Of a stretch of 64,000 nucleotides of DNA, positions 20,003-29,889 are shown one piece after another. The stretch is from Oegoconia quadripuncta (lineage: Eukaryota > Arthropoda > Insecta > Lepidoptera > Autostichidae), in the NCBI GenBank assembly GCA_949316235.1, contig OX438752.1, positions 754,001-818,000 of the forward strand, written 5' to 3'. The notes beneath the pieces are model-generated. The model was not told where the DNA came from, did not search any database, and saw only the letters and a program-made list of their open reading frames with translations. The number at the start of each line of letters is the position of its first letter. Within the stretch, counting starts at the first letter, position 1. Made by a program: the position numbers and the translations under genes.

Positions 20003-20399
20003 CTCTACGGTGACCCTTTTTCAATCGTTTTTTCATTATTTCATCACTATTTTTGTCAATTACACGAGGCGTACTTATATAATTGTTTTATTAGATGTAT
20101 AGGTTGGTACAGTGGAAGGTATGACGACCGTAATACTACCAGTGTAAATTGGCCGTGTGACGCTACCGGAAATAACAATGTAGCGAGACCTGCTTATATT
20201 AGAAATATGATTGTGGTACGGCCACGGTAATATACCTAATTGGTTATCTTAAATGAAACAAATTAAGAAAACTAAATTAATTTCAAAAAATGTTCAGTCC
20301 ATATCGTCACAGTTTTAACTTACGAGTAAGTAATTAAAATTATCACTAATTCGCAAGCCTGACTTTCCCCGGAGAAGATTGAGTAAGAAACTCAAGGGC

Positions 20400-20632
20400 T
20401 GCTGCTTTTTTTTTTAAAGAAAAGAAAAATGATCCTCTGGGTTTCTTGCGCCGCTTCTTTTCCCACAGATGATTTCCCTTTCCGAAGCGGTGGTATCTTG
20501 GACATACTGACTGACCCAAAAATGCTTAAGCCCTATTTTTATTTCCAATAGATTTAAATTGACATTCAACAAATGATATCATGTATCTTACGTTGAAATA
20601 AATGCTTGAAGTTTGAAGTTTAACACGCTTTT
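20400..20632 (+). mobile_element. LINE-G 3' UTR
   Basis: GGTTTCTTGCGCCGCTTCTT, CAGATGATTTCCCTTTCCG, then ATTTAAATTGACATTCAAC and AATAAATGCTTGAAGTTTGA at the end. An antisense copy lies at 30.84-31.04 kb. No coding portion survives here. Confidence 0.6.
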
Positions 20633-20759
20633 ATTAGCTTCACTTATAATTAACTAACAAATCTTGGAAGTCAATTTTAAACTACTTGTAATTGTCGTAT
20701 CGCAATTAAACTTTGTATGTATGTACATACGTAGTTCGCATGGTAATGCCCTAATTTGG

Positions 20760-20940
20760 TATCTTGTAGCTGATCTGCTGATGGAGTCAGGAGGTGGATA
20801 GTGAAACTCTTCAGTGGCTACTAGTAAACCCCTCGAATTTGGGCTTATATGACTCGTATTGATGAGTCCAATATAATGTCGAGGGTCTGATGATGGAGCC
20901 AGGAGGTGGATGGTGGAACTCTAAGGTGTATAGTTTTTAA
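20760..20940. repeat. Dispersed repeat, second locus of the GGAGCCAGGAGGTGG family
   Basis: CTGATGGAGTCAGGAGGTGG and CTGATGATGGAGCCAGGAGG occur 110 bp apart, a partial internal tandem duplication. It relates to 13.78-14.01 kb. Confidence 0.5.
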
Positions 20941-20986
20941 ACTACATATTTTTTTAAAATATCAAACTAAATATCGTAATATGCTT

Positions 20987-21330
20987 ATGTGTAGTCAATA
21001 CTCAATACAATTTACTTATTTGGGAAATTGCATAGAATTTGATAAGGTATTCATTGCCCAGAAAAAATATATACGCGCTATGTGTGGTAAAGTCTTGCAA
21101 ACCACTGTTTAAAACGTTGAATATTTTGCCATTGCCATTTATTTGAACTAGTATTTTGTGAAGTGTAATGAAAATTTGTTTATAAAAAATCGAGATGTAT
21201 GCTCCAGAAGTACAAGATACCCAGATAAACTAGTTTGTCTAGTTAGTGTACGTGCATTTAATGCTTGCCGCAAGATTTCCAAAAACTCCCACGAAAATTA
21301 TTCCGCAAATGTATAAGGCTTAGCTCGGAT
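20987..21330 (+). pseudogene. Decayed LINE RT C-terminal fragment
   Basis: EFDKVFIAQKKYIRAMCGK at 21030-21095 matches the FIAQKKCVRAICG block of the 16.4-19.0 kb ORF2. Later pieces are frameshifted. The copy is old. Confidence 0.55.
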
Positions 21331-21339
21331 GCAAATGCT

Positions 21340-21990
21340 GGAAGCTTATTAATTAAATGTTGATTAATAATAAGTGACATGGTGATATGTTTCATATTAA
21401 TACATAATAATTAAACATTTAATTTATTATTATATTTGTTATTGAGTGTGTGTAACTAATTTGTAGTATTTATGGCCGAAAGAAGTCTGAAATTTTTTTT
21501 TTTTACTTTTGACTTTTATATTTAATTTGTTTTTAATTTCATTATTTAGTAATTTAATCTGAATTTTTTTAATTTTAATAATTATTGCACGCCATAAAGG
21601 CAAATCATGGTTGTTCATTATTTATAATAGCTTACATCTTTTCTCTGTACCTATGATTAGGCAAATAAATGAATTATGATTATGAATAACATTATGTATA
21701 AATTGAATATTTTCAAATTTAATAGTGACACAATTTTAATACGGACTTTTATTATTGTATATATTAATTTAAATTGACACAAAATACTAACATTTTATAT
21801 GTTAGAATAATTGTTTAATTTATTTCCTATTATTATTATATACCAGTAATGGTCAAGTGTGATTGAACATTATTTAGAAATAGAAACACGACCTGTATCC
21901 ACCATATTTAAAACAATAAAGATTTCTATTCTATTGTAAACAAAGACGCCGATGTGTCTGAATCTAAGCTATACTATAATCAAATCAAAT
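21340..21990. other. AT-rich, LINE-tail-like, no gene
   Basis: AT content is very high; an AATAAAG at about 21915 followed by TTCTATTCTATTG near 21930 resembles a LINE (ATTCT)n tail, possibly from the remnant at 20987-21330. Nothing else is recognisable. Confidence 0.4.
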
Positions 21991-22004
21991 CAATATATTT
22001 TATT

Positions 22005-22220
22005 TCATAAGATAAAATTATCACTTGAAAACGTCACCATTAATATTACATTTAAATTTACAGCTCACTCACAAAGCTGACTCCCCAGAGAAGAACGAGC
22101 ATGAAACTCTAGGGTTGCTCTTTTAAACCGATTATGGGTTACAATTTGTGATTTGATAACTTATATGAATATAAGACAGCTATGTCCATGCTTGCTTATC
22201 ATTCAAATAGTCAGTGATTT
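22005..22220 (-). mobile_element. LINE-A 3' UTR
   Basis: Antisense copy from AATCAAATCAAAT through GGATAAAATTATCACTTGAA and TGACTCCCCAGAGAAGAACG to TCATTCAAATAGTCAGTGAT. It is a clean member of the family with no coding region. Confidence 0.75.
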
Positions 22221-22237
22221 TAAATAAATAAATAATA

Positions 22238-22378
22238 ATAATAATAAATATTTCGAACACTTACACCAATCATCTAGTCCCAAACTAAGCAAAGCTTGTG
22301 CTATGGATACTAGATAACGGATAAACATACATAGATATTTATATAAACATCCAAGACTCGGGAATAATAGCCTTTTGC
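22238..22378 (-). mobile_element. SINE-3 3' body
   Basis: Antisense: AATATTTCGAACACTTACAC, CTAGTCCCAAACTAAGC, then GGATAAACATACATAG. It ends at GGGAATAATAGCC without the tRNA-like head, where a LINE-C end follows. Confidence 0.7.
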
Positions 22379-22385
22379 TAATTTT

Positions 22386-22580
22386 TTTTTTTTATATGAG
22401 AGGGTCACCTGATGGAAAGCAATCGCCGCCGCCCATGGACACCCGCAACACCAAAAGGGTCACAGATGCGTTGCCGGCCTTTGAGGAAGGTGTAGGCTCG
22501 TTTCTTGAAGGTCCCAATGTCGTACTCGTTCGGGAATACCGCTGCCGGAAGTCCGTTCCACAGGGTGGTCGTACGTGGTA
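22386..22580 (-). mobile_element. LINE-C 3' end
   Basis: T-run followed by TATATGAGAGGGTCACCTGA and, further in, GCGTTGCCGGCCTTTGAGGA and TCCGTTCCACAGGGTGGTCG. The minus-strand frame reads the RT C-terminal tail. The GGCGGCAAACGAGCATGCG segment near the tail is deleted in this copy. Confidence 0.7.
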
Positions 22581-22689
22581 AGAAGTTTCTGTTTTATGAT
22601 TGCTTATAAAATCAGCAAATTTTGGTAGAGGCGTAATTTTCAACCTTATTGAGTATATTTCTCCTTTGTTTAAATGGGCGATTTTCTGA

Positions 22690-23189
22690 TTGCGTGGTAA
22701 AAGTAATTCAGAGTGTGTCGATAGATGGCGCTGACAGACGGTTTAGTTTCTTGTGTGTGACGGTTTTTAGTTTTTACATATTAATTTAATTTCTATATTG
22801 TCCAGAGCCACGCCTAAACGTGAAAATTGATAGCGATTGGAAAGGCGCCGATCCTTTCTTTGGTAGCAGGGACTACTCCGCTGGGGGGAACTGAAAACCG
22901 GAAACACTGCTGATTCCCTACCCATTCGTCACAGTATTGTGGTGTCTGATTCTCATGTATGCTTGTTGATAAGGACAGCGAGCAAGAGAAGGAGAACGAA
23001 GGCCGGACGCCGCCACAGCCGATGCACGCAACTCTAACTAGTTGAGTGACAACGTTCCCCACAAGGTCAAATCGGAGCGAGAGGGAAATTGATTTAGAAG
23101 AGGACGTCCGCCCCGCCCACTGCTCACGGACGCCCACTAGTTGGGAGACTTAGTTAGGGAATAAATATAGCGATATTGTACATTGTTTT
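22690..23189 (+). other. Flank of the Jockey insertion, possible LTR-like DNA
   Basis: Moderately GC-rich unique DNA continuing across the Jockey insertion to about 28560. When the insert is removed, GGAATAAATATAGCG is followed within 100 bp by GAAAATAAAAGTCTG, a TATA-like and a polyadenylation-like signal in LTR-like spacing. I found no TG...CA ends or matching second LTR, so a solo LTR is only a guess. Minus-strand frames at 22814-23137 and 23137-23727 look like shadows. Confidence 0.25.
23180..23189. repeat. Target-site duplication of the Jockey element, left
   Basis: ACATTGTTTT; CATTGTTTT recurs at 28394-28402 right after the A-tail, whose last A may supply the tenth base. Confidence 0.85.
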
Positions 23190-23656
23190 CATTCCGCTCC
23201 GCGCCGCCGTCGTGCCCGCACGTACCGCGCGCCCTCTCGCTCCGCCATTGTCGTGAGTACACTGTGCCGCGTCCCGCACCCCCCCGTGGGTGCGTCATAC
23301 GCGTTTGTGCATCCGCACACCCGCCGCCTTTCAGATGCGCGGTTTTTTGTTTCCAATTCATTGGTAACACAAAACCGCGTAAGCACTCAGTTTGCGCATC
23401 TGCCGCGTTTGAGTTGGTGGATACGTAACCGTGACAACTAAGCCAACTGTCGTTGACCCGGTGCGACTTCAATCCCTTCAGGACCTGAAGAAACCGGCAG
23501 ACCCGATCCCATTGCACTTGGGCCTTGACCCAAGGGTGACGGTACGAGCGGCTATCCAATAGGGATACCTGCTCACACCCCTCCCCTTCTCTCTCCCCCC
23601 TGCCATTTGGCAGGGAGGTTTTTTCCCCCCCAAATAATAACACCCCCTCAGCCGCT
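23190..23656 (+). promoter_or_regulatory. Jockey 5' UTR / probable internal promoter
   Basis: A 467-bp leader between the 5' insertion junction and the ORF1 ATG. LINEs of this clade are transcribed from an internal promoter starting at the first base; that is established for the clade and only inferred here. The first 110 bp are dense in CpG. Several short runs of C and T precede the ATG. Confidence 0.5.
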
Positions 23657-25234
23657 ATGGCAACCAAAAATGAATTTCTGGAGTTAATCTCATCCTTCCT
23701 GGAAATCAGCGGCGTCAAATTTGACAAAGCTGCATTTCAAAGTTACTTTAGCGAAGCTCTTAAAGCAAAAACTGCCCCACCCGCCCAACTCAACCCCTCG
23801 CCCGCTCAAGAAATGGAGTACTCTGACTCCATTTCAACTACTTCCTCCCGTAAGAGGCCCGCCTCACCCGATGACGGTTCCAACTCGGAAATCTCCGAGG
23901 ATGGCACCGTCACCGGCGCTCACCCCTCTCCCGACCAACTCGAGTTCGAATTCGAACTCGTCAAACCCCGCAAGAAGCGGTCTGCTAAACGCGGTCCCAA
24001 AACCGCACCCCCCAGTCCCCCCCCTAGCTCGGCCACCGAGATCCCCCGCCCCCTCTCCCCCCTTCCCCCACCCACCCTCTCTCCTTCCCCAGTTCCTCTG
24101 ATGTCACTAGACATCCCCACCCCCGCCCCCCCAAGCCAGACGGCTGCCCCCCCGACCAAACCAGCAACCCGCTGCACCCCCACGCTCCCCAAACTCAAAG
24201 CCCCCCCGCCTGTCTTTCTCAGAGACAAGACGAAGTGGACCTTCGTCTCAAAGCTCTGCACCGATAACAAGGTGCATTACTCCCATGCCTCCAACACCGG
24301 TGAGGCCATCAAAATAGAAGTCCCCTCAATCACCGATTTTAGGAACCTCACGAGGTTACTGTCCCAAAATAGAATCCCCTACCACTCCTATGCGCTCCCC
24401 GAGGAGCGTAAAATCCGTGCCGTCCTTCGTGGCGTCCCGCACGAACTCCCCAACGAGGCCATACTCGATGACCTCATCCAGCAAGGTTTCCCCGTTGAGG
24501 CTGTGCACAAAATGCACAGTCGCACGGGTAGAACATACCCACTGGCCTTAGCCATCCTCACCAACGTCCCCAACGCTAGGGACATATTCAAAGGAGAACT
24601 CACCATCTGTGGACTCTCCAAAATAAAAATAGAGCCCCCGCACAAACGCGGTCACCCCGGTCAGTGCCACCGTTGCCAGCTCTATGGCCACGCAGCGGCA
24701 AACTGTTCCGCCAACCCTAGGTGCGTAAAGTGCCTAGAGCCACATAGCACAAAAGAGTGCACACGCACACGTGACGATGAGACTCCTCCATCGTGCGTGC
24801 TATGTGGACAATCCGGCCATACGGCCAACTACCGCGGTTGCCCGCGTGCTCCCCGCCCCCGCCCCACTCAAAAGGCTCCTAAAGCCTCCACCCAAGCAGG
24901 CCACAAACCCTCACCACCCCCGGCGACAGCCTCCCACTTCCCACCCCTAAAGCCCCCCCAGGCCTCAAACCCCTGGGGTCCTAAAACCCCACCCCCCCCC
25001 TCAGTCTTCCGTCCTCAGGCTCTTCCAGCCACCCCACGCCCAAACCATCCAAAGCCTCACCCAGGTGGCAGTATGCCCTCCCTGGCTGAGGACATGCTGA
25101 CCGTCTACGCTGCAATCAGCGGTATTGATATCGGAGAGATATCAATACTCGCCCGCAAGCTGCGCGCTTCCCGCACAGCCCAAGAACGTCTCCTTGCCCT
25201 AGTAGAACACCATCACCTACTAAACTCCATTTAA
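23657..25234 (+). CDS. Jockey ORF1, gag-like zinc-knuckle protein
   Basis: 525 codons from ATG (CCGCTATGG, good context). The first 30 residues are alpha-helical. Residues about 35-190 are proline- and serine-rich with a basic KPRKKRSAKRGPK patch at about 100. Residues about 205-330 match the PRE_C2HC-type domain that precedes zinc knuckles in Jockey gags (SALPEERKIRAVLRG-like stretch, then IPVEAVHKM-like). Three CCHC-type knuckles follow at about 336-397: CHRCQLYGHAAANC, CVKCLEPHSTKEC and CVLCGQSGHTANYRGC. A proline-rich tail ends the protein. It should bind element RNA and form the ribonucleoprotein. The frame is intact, ends at TAA, and the next ORF begins 5 nt later, suggesting reinitiation. 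Confidence 0.9.
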   Translation: MATKNEFLELISSFLEISGVKFDKAAFQSYFSEALKAKTAPPAQLNPSPAQEMEYSDSISTTSSRKRPASPDDGSNSEISEDGTVTGAHPSPDQLEFEFELVKPRKKRSAKRGPKTAPPSPPPSSATEIPRPLSPLPPPTLSPSPVPLMSLDIPTPAPPSQTAAPPTKPATRCTPTLPKLKAPPPVFLRDKTKWTFVSKLCTDNKVHYSHASNTGEAIKIEVPSITDFRNLTRLLSQNRIPYHSYALPEERKIRAVLRGVPHELPNEAILDDLIQQGFPVEAVHKMHSRTGRTYPLALAILTNVPNARDIFKGELTICGLSKIKIEPPHKRGHPGQCHRCQLYGHAAANCSANPRCVKCLEPHSTKECTRTRDDETPPSCVLCGQSGHTANYRGCPRAPRPRPTQKAPKASTQAGHKPSPPPATASHFPPLKPPQASNPWGPKTPPPPSVFRPQALPATPRPNHPKPHPGGSMPSLAEDMLTVYAAISGIDIGEISILARKLRASRTAQERLLALVEHHHLLNSI

Positions 25235-25239
25235 ATACA

Positions 25240-27435
25240 ATGTCCCAAAATATAAACACCCCCTTAGGTACCGGTCGGACCAAACCAAGAGGTGTCTCTC
25301 TCATCTCCTACAATTCGCGCAGTCTGCGCACTAATGTCAACGAACTAAAAGAGTTCGTGCGCAGTAGAGAAGTAGACCTCTTATTAATACAGGAGTCATG
25401 GCTCAAAGCCACTGACCGTAAAGGCTTATCCATCCCCAAATATACCCTAATACGTAATGACAGACTCGACGGACGTGGCGGAACAGCCATTTACTATAAA
25501 AGATCTCTCCACTGTTCTCCCATCACCACCCCCCCCCTCACTAATATGGAAGCCTCTATCTGCAGGCTTGCCATGACAGGTCATCAATCCATTATTATAG
25601 CCTCCATCTATATTCCTAGTGGTACTCCACCCCTAAAAAGTGACTTTGAAGCTATCCTCCTACTGGGCAACTCAGTTATTATGTTCGGAGACTTTAACTC
25701 CAAACATACTAGCTGGACTTGCCTCACTACCAATGCAAGCGGCACTAAGCTGCTCAACATCACCCAGTCTCTAAATATAGACGTTATATGTCCATTTTGG
25801 CCCACCCATTACCCCGATAACACAAACCAATTGCCAGACATTCTCGATTTCGCTCTTTTTAAAAACATTTCCCTAAACCTAAACACGATCGAACCTCTCG
25901 ACGACCTAGGATCAGACCACCGCCCAGTCTCACTGATACTGGGGCCCCAAACCCCTCCTCCCGCCACCCCTAAAACCTTCACCCACTGGGATGGGTTCAA
26001 AACATCCCTCACCGCAGCCATCGACTCTCCAGACTCACCGTATGTCCCCTCATCATCATCATCATCATATCATCATCTCGATAGCACTGAAAATATAGAC
26101 AATGCGGTGAGCTCCCTCACCCAACTCATACAATCTGCGATCAAGGCCAACGAGCGCGTAGCCAAGGTCAAAGATCAAAAGCTCCCATTAGACGTCATCA
26201 ACCTAATTAAATGTAAGAATGCAGCCCTCCGCAGAGCTGCTCGCTATCCCACCCCCTCCCATAGGAAAGCAGCCAACCAACTCCAACGTCAGGTTAGGTC
26301 CCGTCTCTCCGAAGTGAGGAATGCTCAATGGAGTAAACTCATGGAGGAAATCTCTCCCTCCCACCTCGCGTATTACAAAGTGGCGAAAGCCCTCCGGTTA
26401 GACACAATCACCCATACCCCTCCGCTAAACCGTCCCGATGGCACCGTTGCCTTCGAAGACGATGAAAAAGCCGAATGTCTCGCTGACAACACGGCCGCGC
26501 AATGCTCCCCCAGTACTCTCGAGTATGACTCCGCCCATGTCCAAATGGTGGAGGAGGAAGCTCGTTGTATAACGACTTCCCCTCCAACCTCAGACCCTAT
26601 CCTAGTTTCCACCGACCAAATTCAAGCCATCATCAAAGGCCTTAAGCCAAAAAAAGCCCCAGGCGCGGACGGAATCTCCAACCAAGCCCTCAAACACCTC
26701 CCCCTCAATGTACTCACCCTACTGTCTCTTATATTTAACGCTTGCTTTGATCTCTGCTACTTTCCAACCGCCTGGAAGGAAGCAATAGTCATAGGTATCC
26801 CCAAACCAGGAAAGCCCCTCAATATCCCCTCTAGCCACCGTCCCATCAGCCTCCTCAAGGCGCTAGGCAAAGTATTAGAAAGAGTAATCCTCTATCATAT
26901 GAGAAAACACCTATTCCCAGTAGGTGAGCCCCCTCTTATTTTACCCCACCAATTCGGTTTCCGCGCAAACCATTCTTGTCCACAACAGGTCCACCGCATA
27001 ATCGAGTACATCTTGAGCGGTTTCTACCCTAAACGCGAAAAAACAGTAGCAGTCTTCTTTGATGTCGCAAAGGCATTCGATAAAGTATGGCACGCAGGCC
27101 TTATCTATAAACTACACCACTTAGGTCTCCCCGATAGGCTAGTTCTAACAATAGCATCCTATCTCCAGGATCGTACCTTTCGTTTTAGACACGAAGGAGT
27201 GCTATCCTCCCCCCGCCCGCTCAAAGCCGGAGTCCCTCAGGGATCAGTGCTCTCTCCCCTACTATATATATCGTACACAAACGACATACCCATCCCCAAA
27301 AACAATGTCCAACTCTCTCTCTTCGCCGACGACACTGCCCTCTATATAAAGGGTCAGCGGCTGTCGTCAACCATATCCAAACTCCAACGCTCAGTTAATG
27401 AGCTTGGAGAATGGTTTAGGAAATGGCGTATGTAA
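25240..27435 (+). CDS. Jockey ORF2, endonuclease and reverse transcriptase (broken after RT core)
   Basis: 731 codons from ATG. The APE-type endonuclease is complete: SYNSRSLRTN, LLIQESWL, RGGTAIYYK, MFGDFNSKHTSW and DLGSDHRPVSL. The RT domain has KAPGADGISNQAL, HRPISLLKALGK, HQFGFRANHSC, FFDVAKAFDKVWH, AGVPQGSVLSPLLY and the catalytic LFADD at about residue 695. The frame stops at 27433 (WRM then TAA), but homology continues at once in the frame starting 27423, so the stop results from a 1-2 base indel. The product, if made, would nick DNA but lack thumb and C-terminal regions. No RNase H domain, as usual for Jockey. Confidence 0.9.
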   Translation: MSQNINTPLGTGRTKPRGVSLISYNSRSLRTNVNELKEFVRSREVDLLLIQESWLKATDRKGLSIPKYTLIRNDRLDGRGGTAIYYKRSLHCSPITTPPLTNMEASICRLAMTGHQSIIIASIYIPSGTPPLKSDFEAILLLGNSVIMFGDFNSKHTSWTCLTTNASGTKLLNITQSLNIDVICPFWPTHYPDNTNQLPDILDFALFKNISLNLNTIEPLDDLGSDHRPVSLILGPQTPPPATPKTFTHWDGFKTSLTAAIDSPDSPYVPSSSSSSYHHLDSTENIDNAVSSLTQLIQSAIKANERVAKVKDQKLPLDVINLIKCKNAALRRAARYPTPSHRKAANQLQRQVRSRLSEVRNAQWSKLMEEISPSHLAYYKVAKALRLDTITHTPPLNRPDGTVAFEDDEKAECLADNTAAQCSPSTLEYDSAHVQMVEEEARCITTSPPTSDPILVSTDQIQAIIKGLKPKKAPGADGISNQALKHLPLNVLTLLSLIFNACFDLCYFPTAWKEAIVIGIPKPGKPLNIPSSHRPISLLKALGKVLERVILYHMRKHLFPVGEPPLILPHQFGFRANHSCPQQVHRIIEYILSGFYPKREKTVAVFFDVAKAFDKVWHAGLIYKLHHLGLPDRLVLTIASYLQDRTFRFRHEGVLSSPRPLKAGVPQGSVLSPLLYISYTNDIPIPKNNVQLSLFADDTALYIKGQRLSSTISKLQRSVNELGEWFRKWRM

Positions 27436-28118
27436 ACCCCGATAAAAGCACCGCGATTAGATTCAGTCATAAGAGAAGACGCCATCTCGATCTCAATGAT
27501 ACCCAAATCCGTATGCTAGGTACCCCTGTCCCCTGGAAACCCACTGCCAAATACCTAGGTGTTACTCTGGACTCGAGGCTAACTTTTAAGCCTCACATCC
27601 TGAATGTGACTCGCACTGCCCGCTTCTATCTGGGCCGCCTAAATAGTATGATAGGCAGAAGTAGTAAAATGTCCCCCATCAATAAGAGAACACTCTTCAA
27701 GGTATGCATCCGACCGGTAATGACATACGCGGCCCCCGTTTTCGCACACGCGAACCCTAATACAATAAATAAACTCCAAATCGTACAAAACCTTTTCTGT
27801 CGTAGAGCACTGAACGCCCACTGGTGCGTCAGAAATGCTGACCTTCACCGTGACATAGATTTACCATCAATCCAACAGTTTTTGAAAACCCTCACCGAAT
27901 CCTTTTTCAAATCAGCTACCGAACACCCAAATCCGTTAATAAGAGGGTCAGCAGTCTACCCTACCCCCTCATCAACCTCTCTCTATCAAGTCCGGCGTCC
28001 TAGGAACGTCCTCACCGACCCACCCAACAAACTCACATCCGATCTGGCTTGCCTCCTGGCGGCCACAGATGAGTCAGGGGCACTTGTCACCCCTGACTCA
28101 TCATCGACTCTCGATTAG
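27423..28118 (+). pseudogene. Jockey ORF2 C-terminal part after frameshift
   Basis: 231 codons continuing ORF2 in another frame. VNPDKSTAIRFSHKRR is the block that directly follows WFRKWRM in Jockey RTs; then WKPTAKYLGVTLDSRLTFKP, the RT thumb block, and YAAPVFAHANPNTINKLQIV, the C-terminal domain. The ATG at 27423 is internal and not a real start. The stop at 28116 is the natural end of ORF2. Confidence 0.85.
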
Positions 28119-28393
28119 CTCCAGGCTCTTCTAAGTGATGCTCTTCTAGCAGAGCACCACTAGCGCCCCTCCCCTCCCCAGGAAAGGGGTCGCTTCCGAT
28201 GACGGGATAAAAGCCTCACGGCTAGTCCCTACCTCCAAGGCGGAGTTTTAGTGGGTAGGCACACTCTGTGAGTCCCACATAACTTGCACAGCCGGCTGTG
28301 CTCGTACGCTTAGAGCCTTCTCCGCCTCCCTCCTTCGTTCCTCCGGAGGGTGCCTTTGCATGGGCGCAAAAAAAAAAAAAAAAAAAAAAAAAA
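28119..28393 (+). terminator. Jockey 3' UTR and A-tail
   Basis: 275 bp containing TTTTAGTGGGTAGGCAC and GTGAGTCCCACATAAC, motifs also present in the R1-type insert at 30.3 kb (antisense), then TGCATGGGCGC and 26 A. No AATAAA precedes the tail. This region is what the RT recognises for priming. Confidence 0.6.
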
Positions 28394-28733
28394 CATTGTT
28401 TTGTATTCTTGTATTCGATAACGACTACTACTTGTAAGGAGAAAATAAAAGTCTGATTGAAATAGAACCAGTGTATTAGTTAATGCAAGAATCACCAAGA
28501 GCGAACGCTCCCAGCAGAGCAAATTTCTACATACAGTCCAGTGCTGTGCTGTCCCCCACACTTGTGTTTTTTTTATTATTATTGTTATAAAAATAATTTA
28601 AGATATGCGCAAAATTATGTTTCTGGCAGGATTACTGTTACAATAAGCTGAAACTAGCGAAAAACATAAAGGCAATAATTTCACGCTACCACCGAAACAG
28701 ATCACTATCAATCCATATTTAAAAACTCTTCAC

Positions 28734-29097
28734 TATACAGGGTGGAAACGATAAGTGACCTCGCTCGATCTGTTCTGTAGCACAAAAGGTAGTAATACTT
28801 TTTTAATTATATTTTTTAAAACGAAACTGGTTATATCTCATTTTTTTTTTCACTCCTCTACATTTATTACGACCCTCATATTCACTTGTAACTAACTACC
28901 AAATCTTGGAAATCAATTTAAAACTACTTGTAATTATTGTATCGAAATTAAAATTGGTAAGTATACATATATACATAATATATACATTTTTTTTTGACAT
29001 TAAACAAATACTGTAGCTAAATGAATGCTTGAAGTTTGAAGTTATATGTATATGTTTACATGAGATCACTCCCCACAGTTCATTTCCACCCTGTATA
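28734..29097. mobile_element. MITE-3, TACAGGGTGGAAA inverted repeats
   Basis: TATACAGGGTGGAAA at the left and TTTCCACCCTGTATA at the right; the outer TA could be a mariner-type TSD. The interior has stretches similar to 20.64-20.70 kb and to the LINE-G end (GAATGCTTGAAGTTTGAAG), so a LINE-G fragment is probably nested inside. No transposase. Confidence 0.65.
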
Positions 29098-29099
29098 AG

Positions 29100-29450
29100 A
29101 ACTAGTAGTAAGGTTATATTTAGCAATTCTCTATTATTTGCTCAATGATAGTTTGTCTGCACAGTCGAATCCATTACTAAGTCTCGAGTCAAACTAATTA
29201 TTCCATTAACTTGTCTGTTTGCATTAAGAAAACAGTAATTTGCCTTCATAAATCAAGACAAATTGATGCTCAAATTCGCTACTCATTTTAGATTAGCTAA
29301 GTGAAGCAACGTCAGTGTTTCGATGGGTGGCCGCTAGTAGATTTTTTTACGACAGGTAGCTGCCAAAGGCGCTGGTTATTTTTAATTAGTTCAGTACTTT
29401 ATTAAAAGTTAAATTTATTTTAATATAGTTATTATACTCATAGCACATAT
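29100..29450. other. AT-rich, nothing recognised
   Basis: No coding frame or repeat family seen. Confidence 0.4.
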
Positions 29451-29452
29451 TG

Positions 29453-29550
29453 TTTGGTGTAGTGGTTAGAAACTCTGACCACTATGCCAAATGGTCGCGG
29501 GTTCGAATCCCGCTAGGGGCATATGTTTGTGTGATGAATATGGACATGTG
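29453..29550 (+). mobile_element. SINE-2 head, interrupted
   Basis: tRNA-like head TTTGGTGTAGTGGTTAGAAA with an A-box, then a perfect B-box GGTTCGAATCC and CGCTAGGGGCATATG. It ends at GATGAATATGGACATGTG where SINE-1 begins. SINE-2 normally continues from this point with TTCCCGAGTTATGGATG, so it was either truncated or split. Confidence 0.7.
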
Positions 29551-29879
29551 AACCGCCTCCGTGGCTCAATGTAAACAACATTGGGTTTACGATTCGGTGG
29601 TCGCGGGTTCGATCCCCAGCGGGGTACATGTTTAAGTACTCGGTTTGGTTGGTGGTAGAGCATTTTAAATGTCCGCCTGGCTAGCTACCACCATCTTATC
29701 TAAATCTGCCGCCAAACAGCAATGTTAATAGCATGTGTTCCGGTTGTCAGAGATAAGATAGCCAGTCCCCCAAATGTGTTGGGGTTTCCGGGTCAGTACG
29801 CTTCTAACTTCGACCTCATCTTCACTTAACATCGGGTGTGATTGAGTTCAAGTACCAACCCGTTATGCATAAAAAAAAA
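29551..29879 (+). mobile_element. SINE-1, full length
   Basis: The best short-form copy in sense: AACCGCCTCCGTGGCTCAAT head with intact A-box, intact B-box GGTTCGATCCCC, a body with AAATCTGCCGCC and CCGGTTGTCAGAGATAAG, the GATTGAG end and an A-tail at 29871-29879. It has the elements needed for pol III transcription. It lies directly against a truncated SINE-2. Confidence 0.85.
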
Positions 29880-29889
29880 CTATTTAATT

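Larger units (their letters stand above)
23190..28393 (+). mobile_element. Jockey-clade LINE, essentially full length
   Basis: About 5.2 kb from CATTCCGCTCCGC to a 26-nt A-tail (28368-28393), with a 9-10 bp TSD. It has a 467-bp GC-rich 5' UTR expected to hold an internal promoter, ORF1 with zinc knuckles, ORF2 with endonuclease and RT after a 5-nt spacer, and a 275-bp 3' UTR. The sense strand is strikingly C-rich, unlike the AT-rich neighbours. Only one disabling change (a frameshift in ORF2) was noticed, so insertion looks recent. Confidence 0.9.

Noticed and set aside
23137..23727. 196-codon minus-strand frame
   Set aside because: It overlaps the Jockey 5' UTR and ORF1 start in antisense; low stop density is due to GC content.
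29453..29530. tRNA gene at the SINE-2 head
   Set aside because: B-box is intact, but there is no cloverleaf; sequence recurs as the start of a dispersed SINE.
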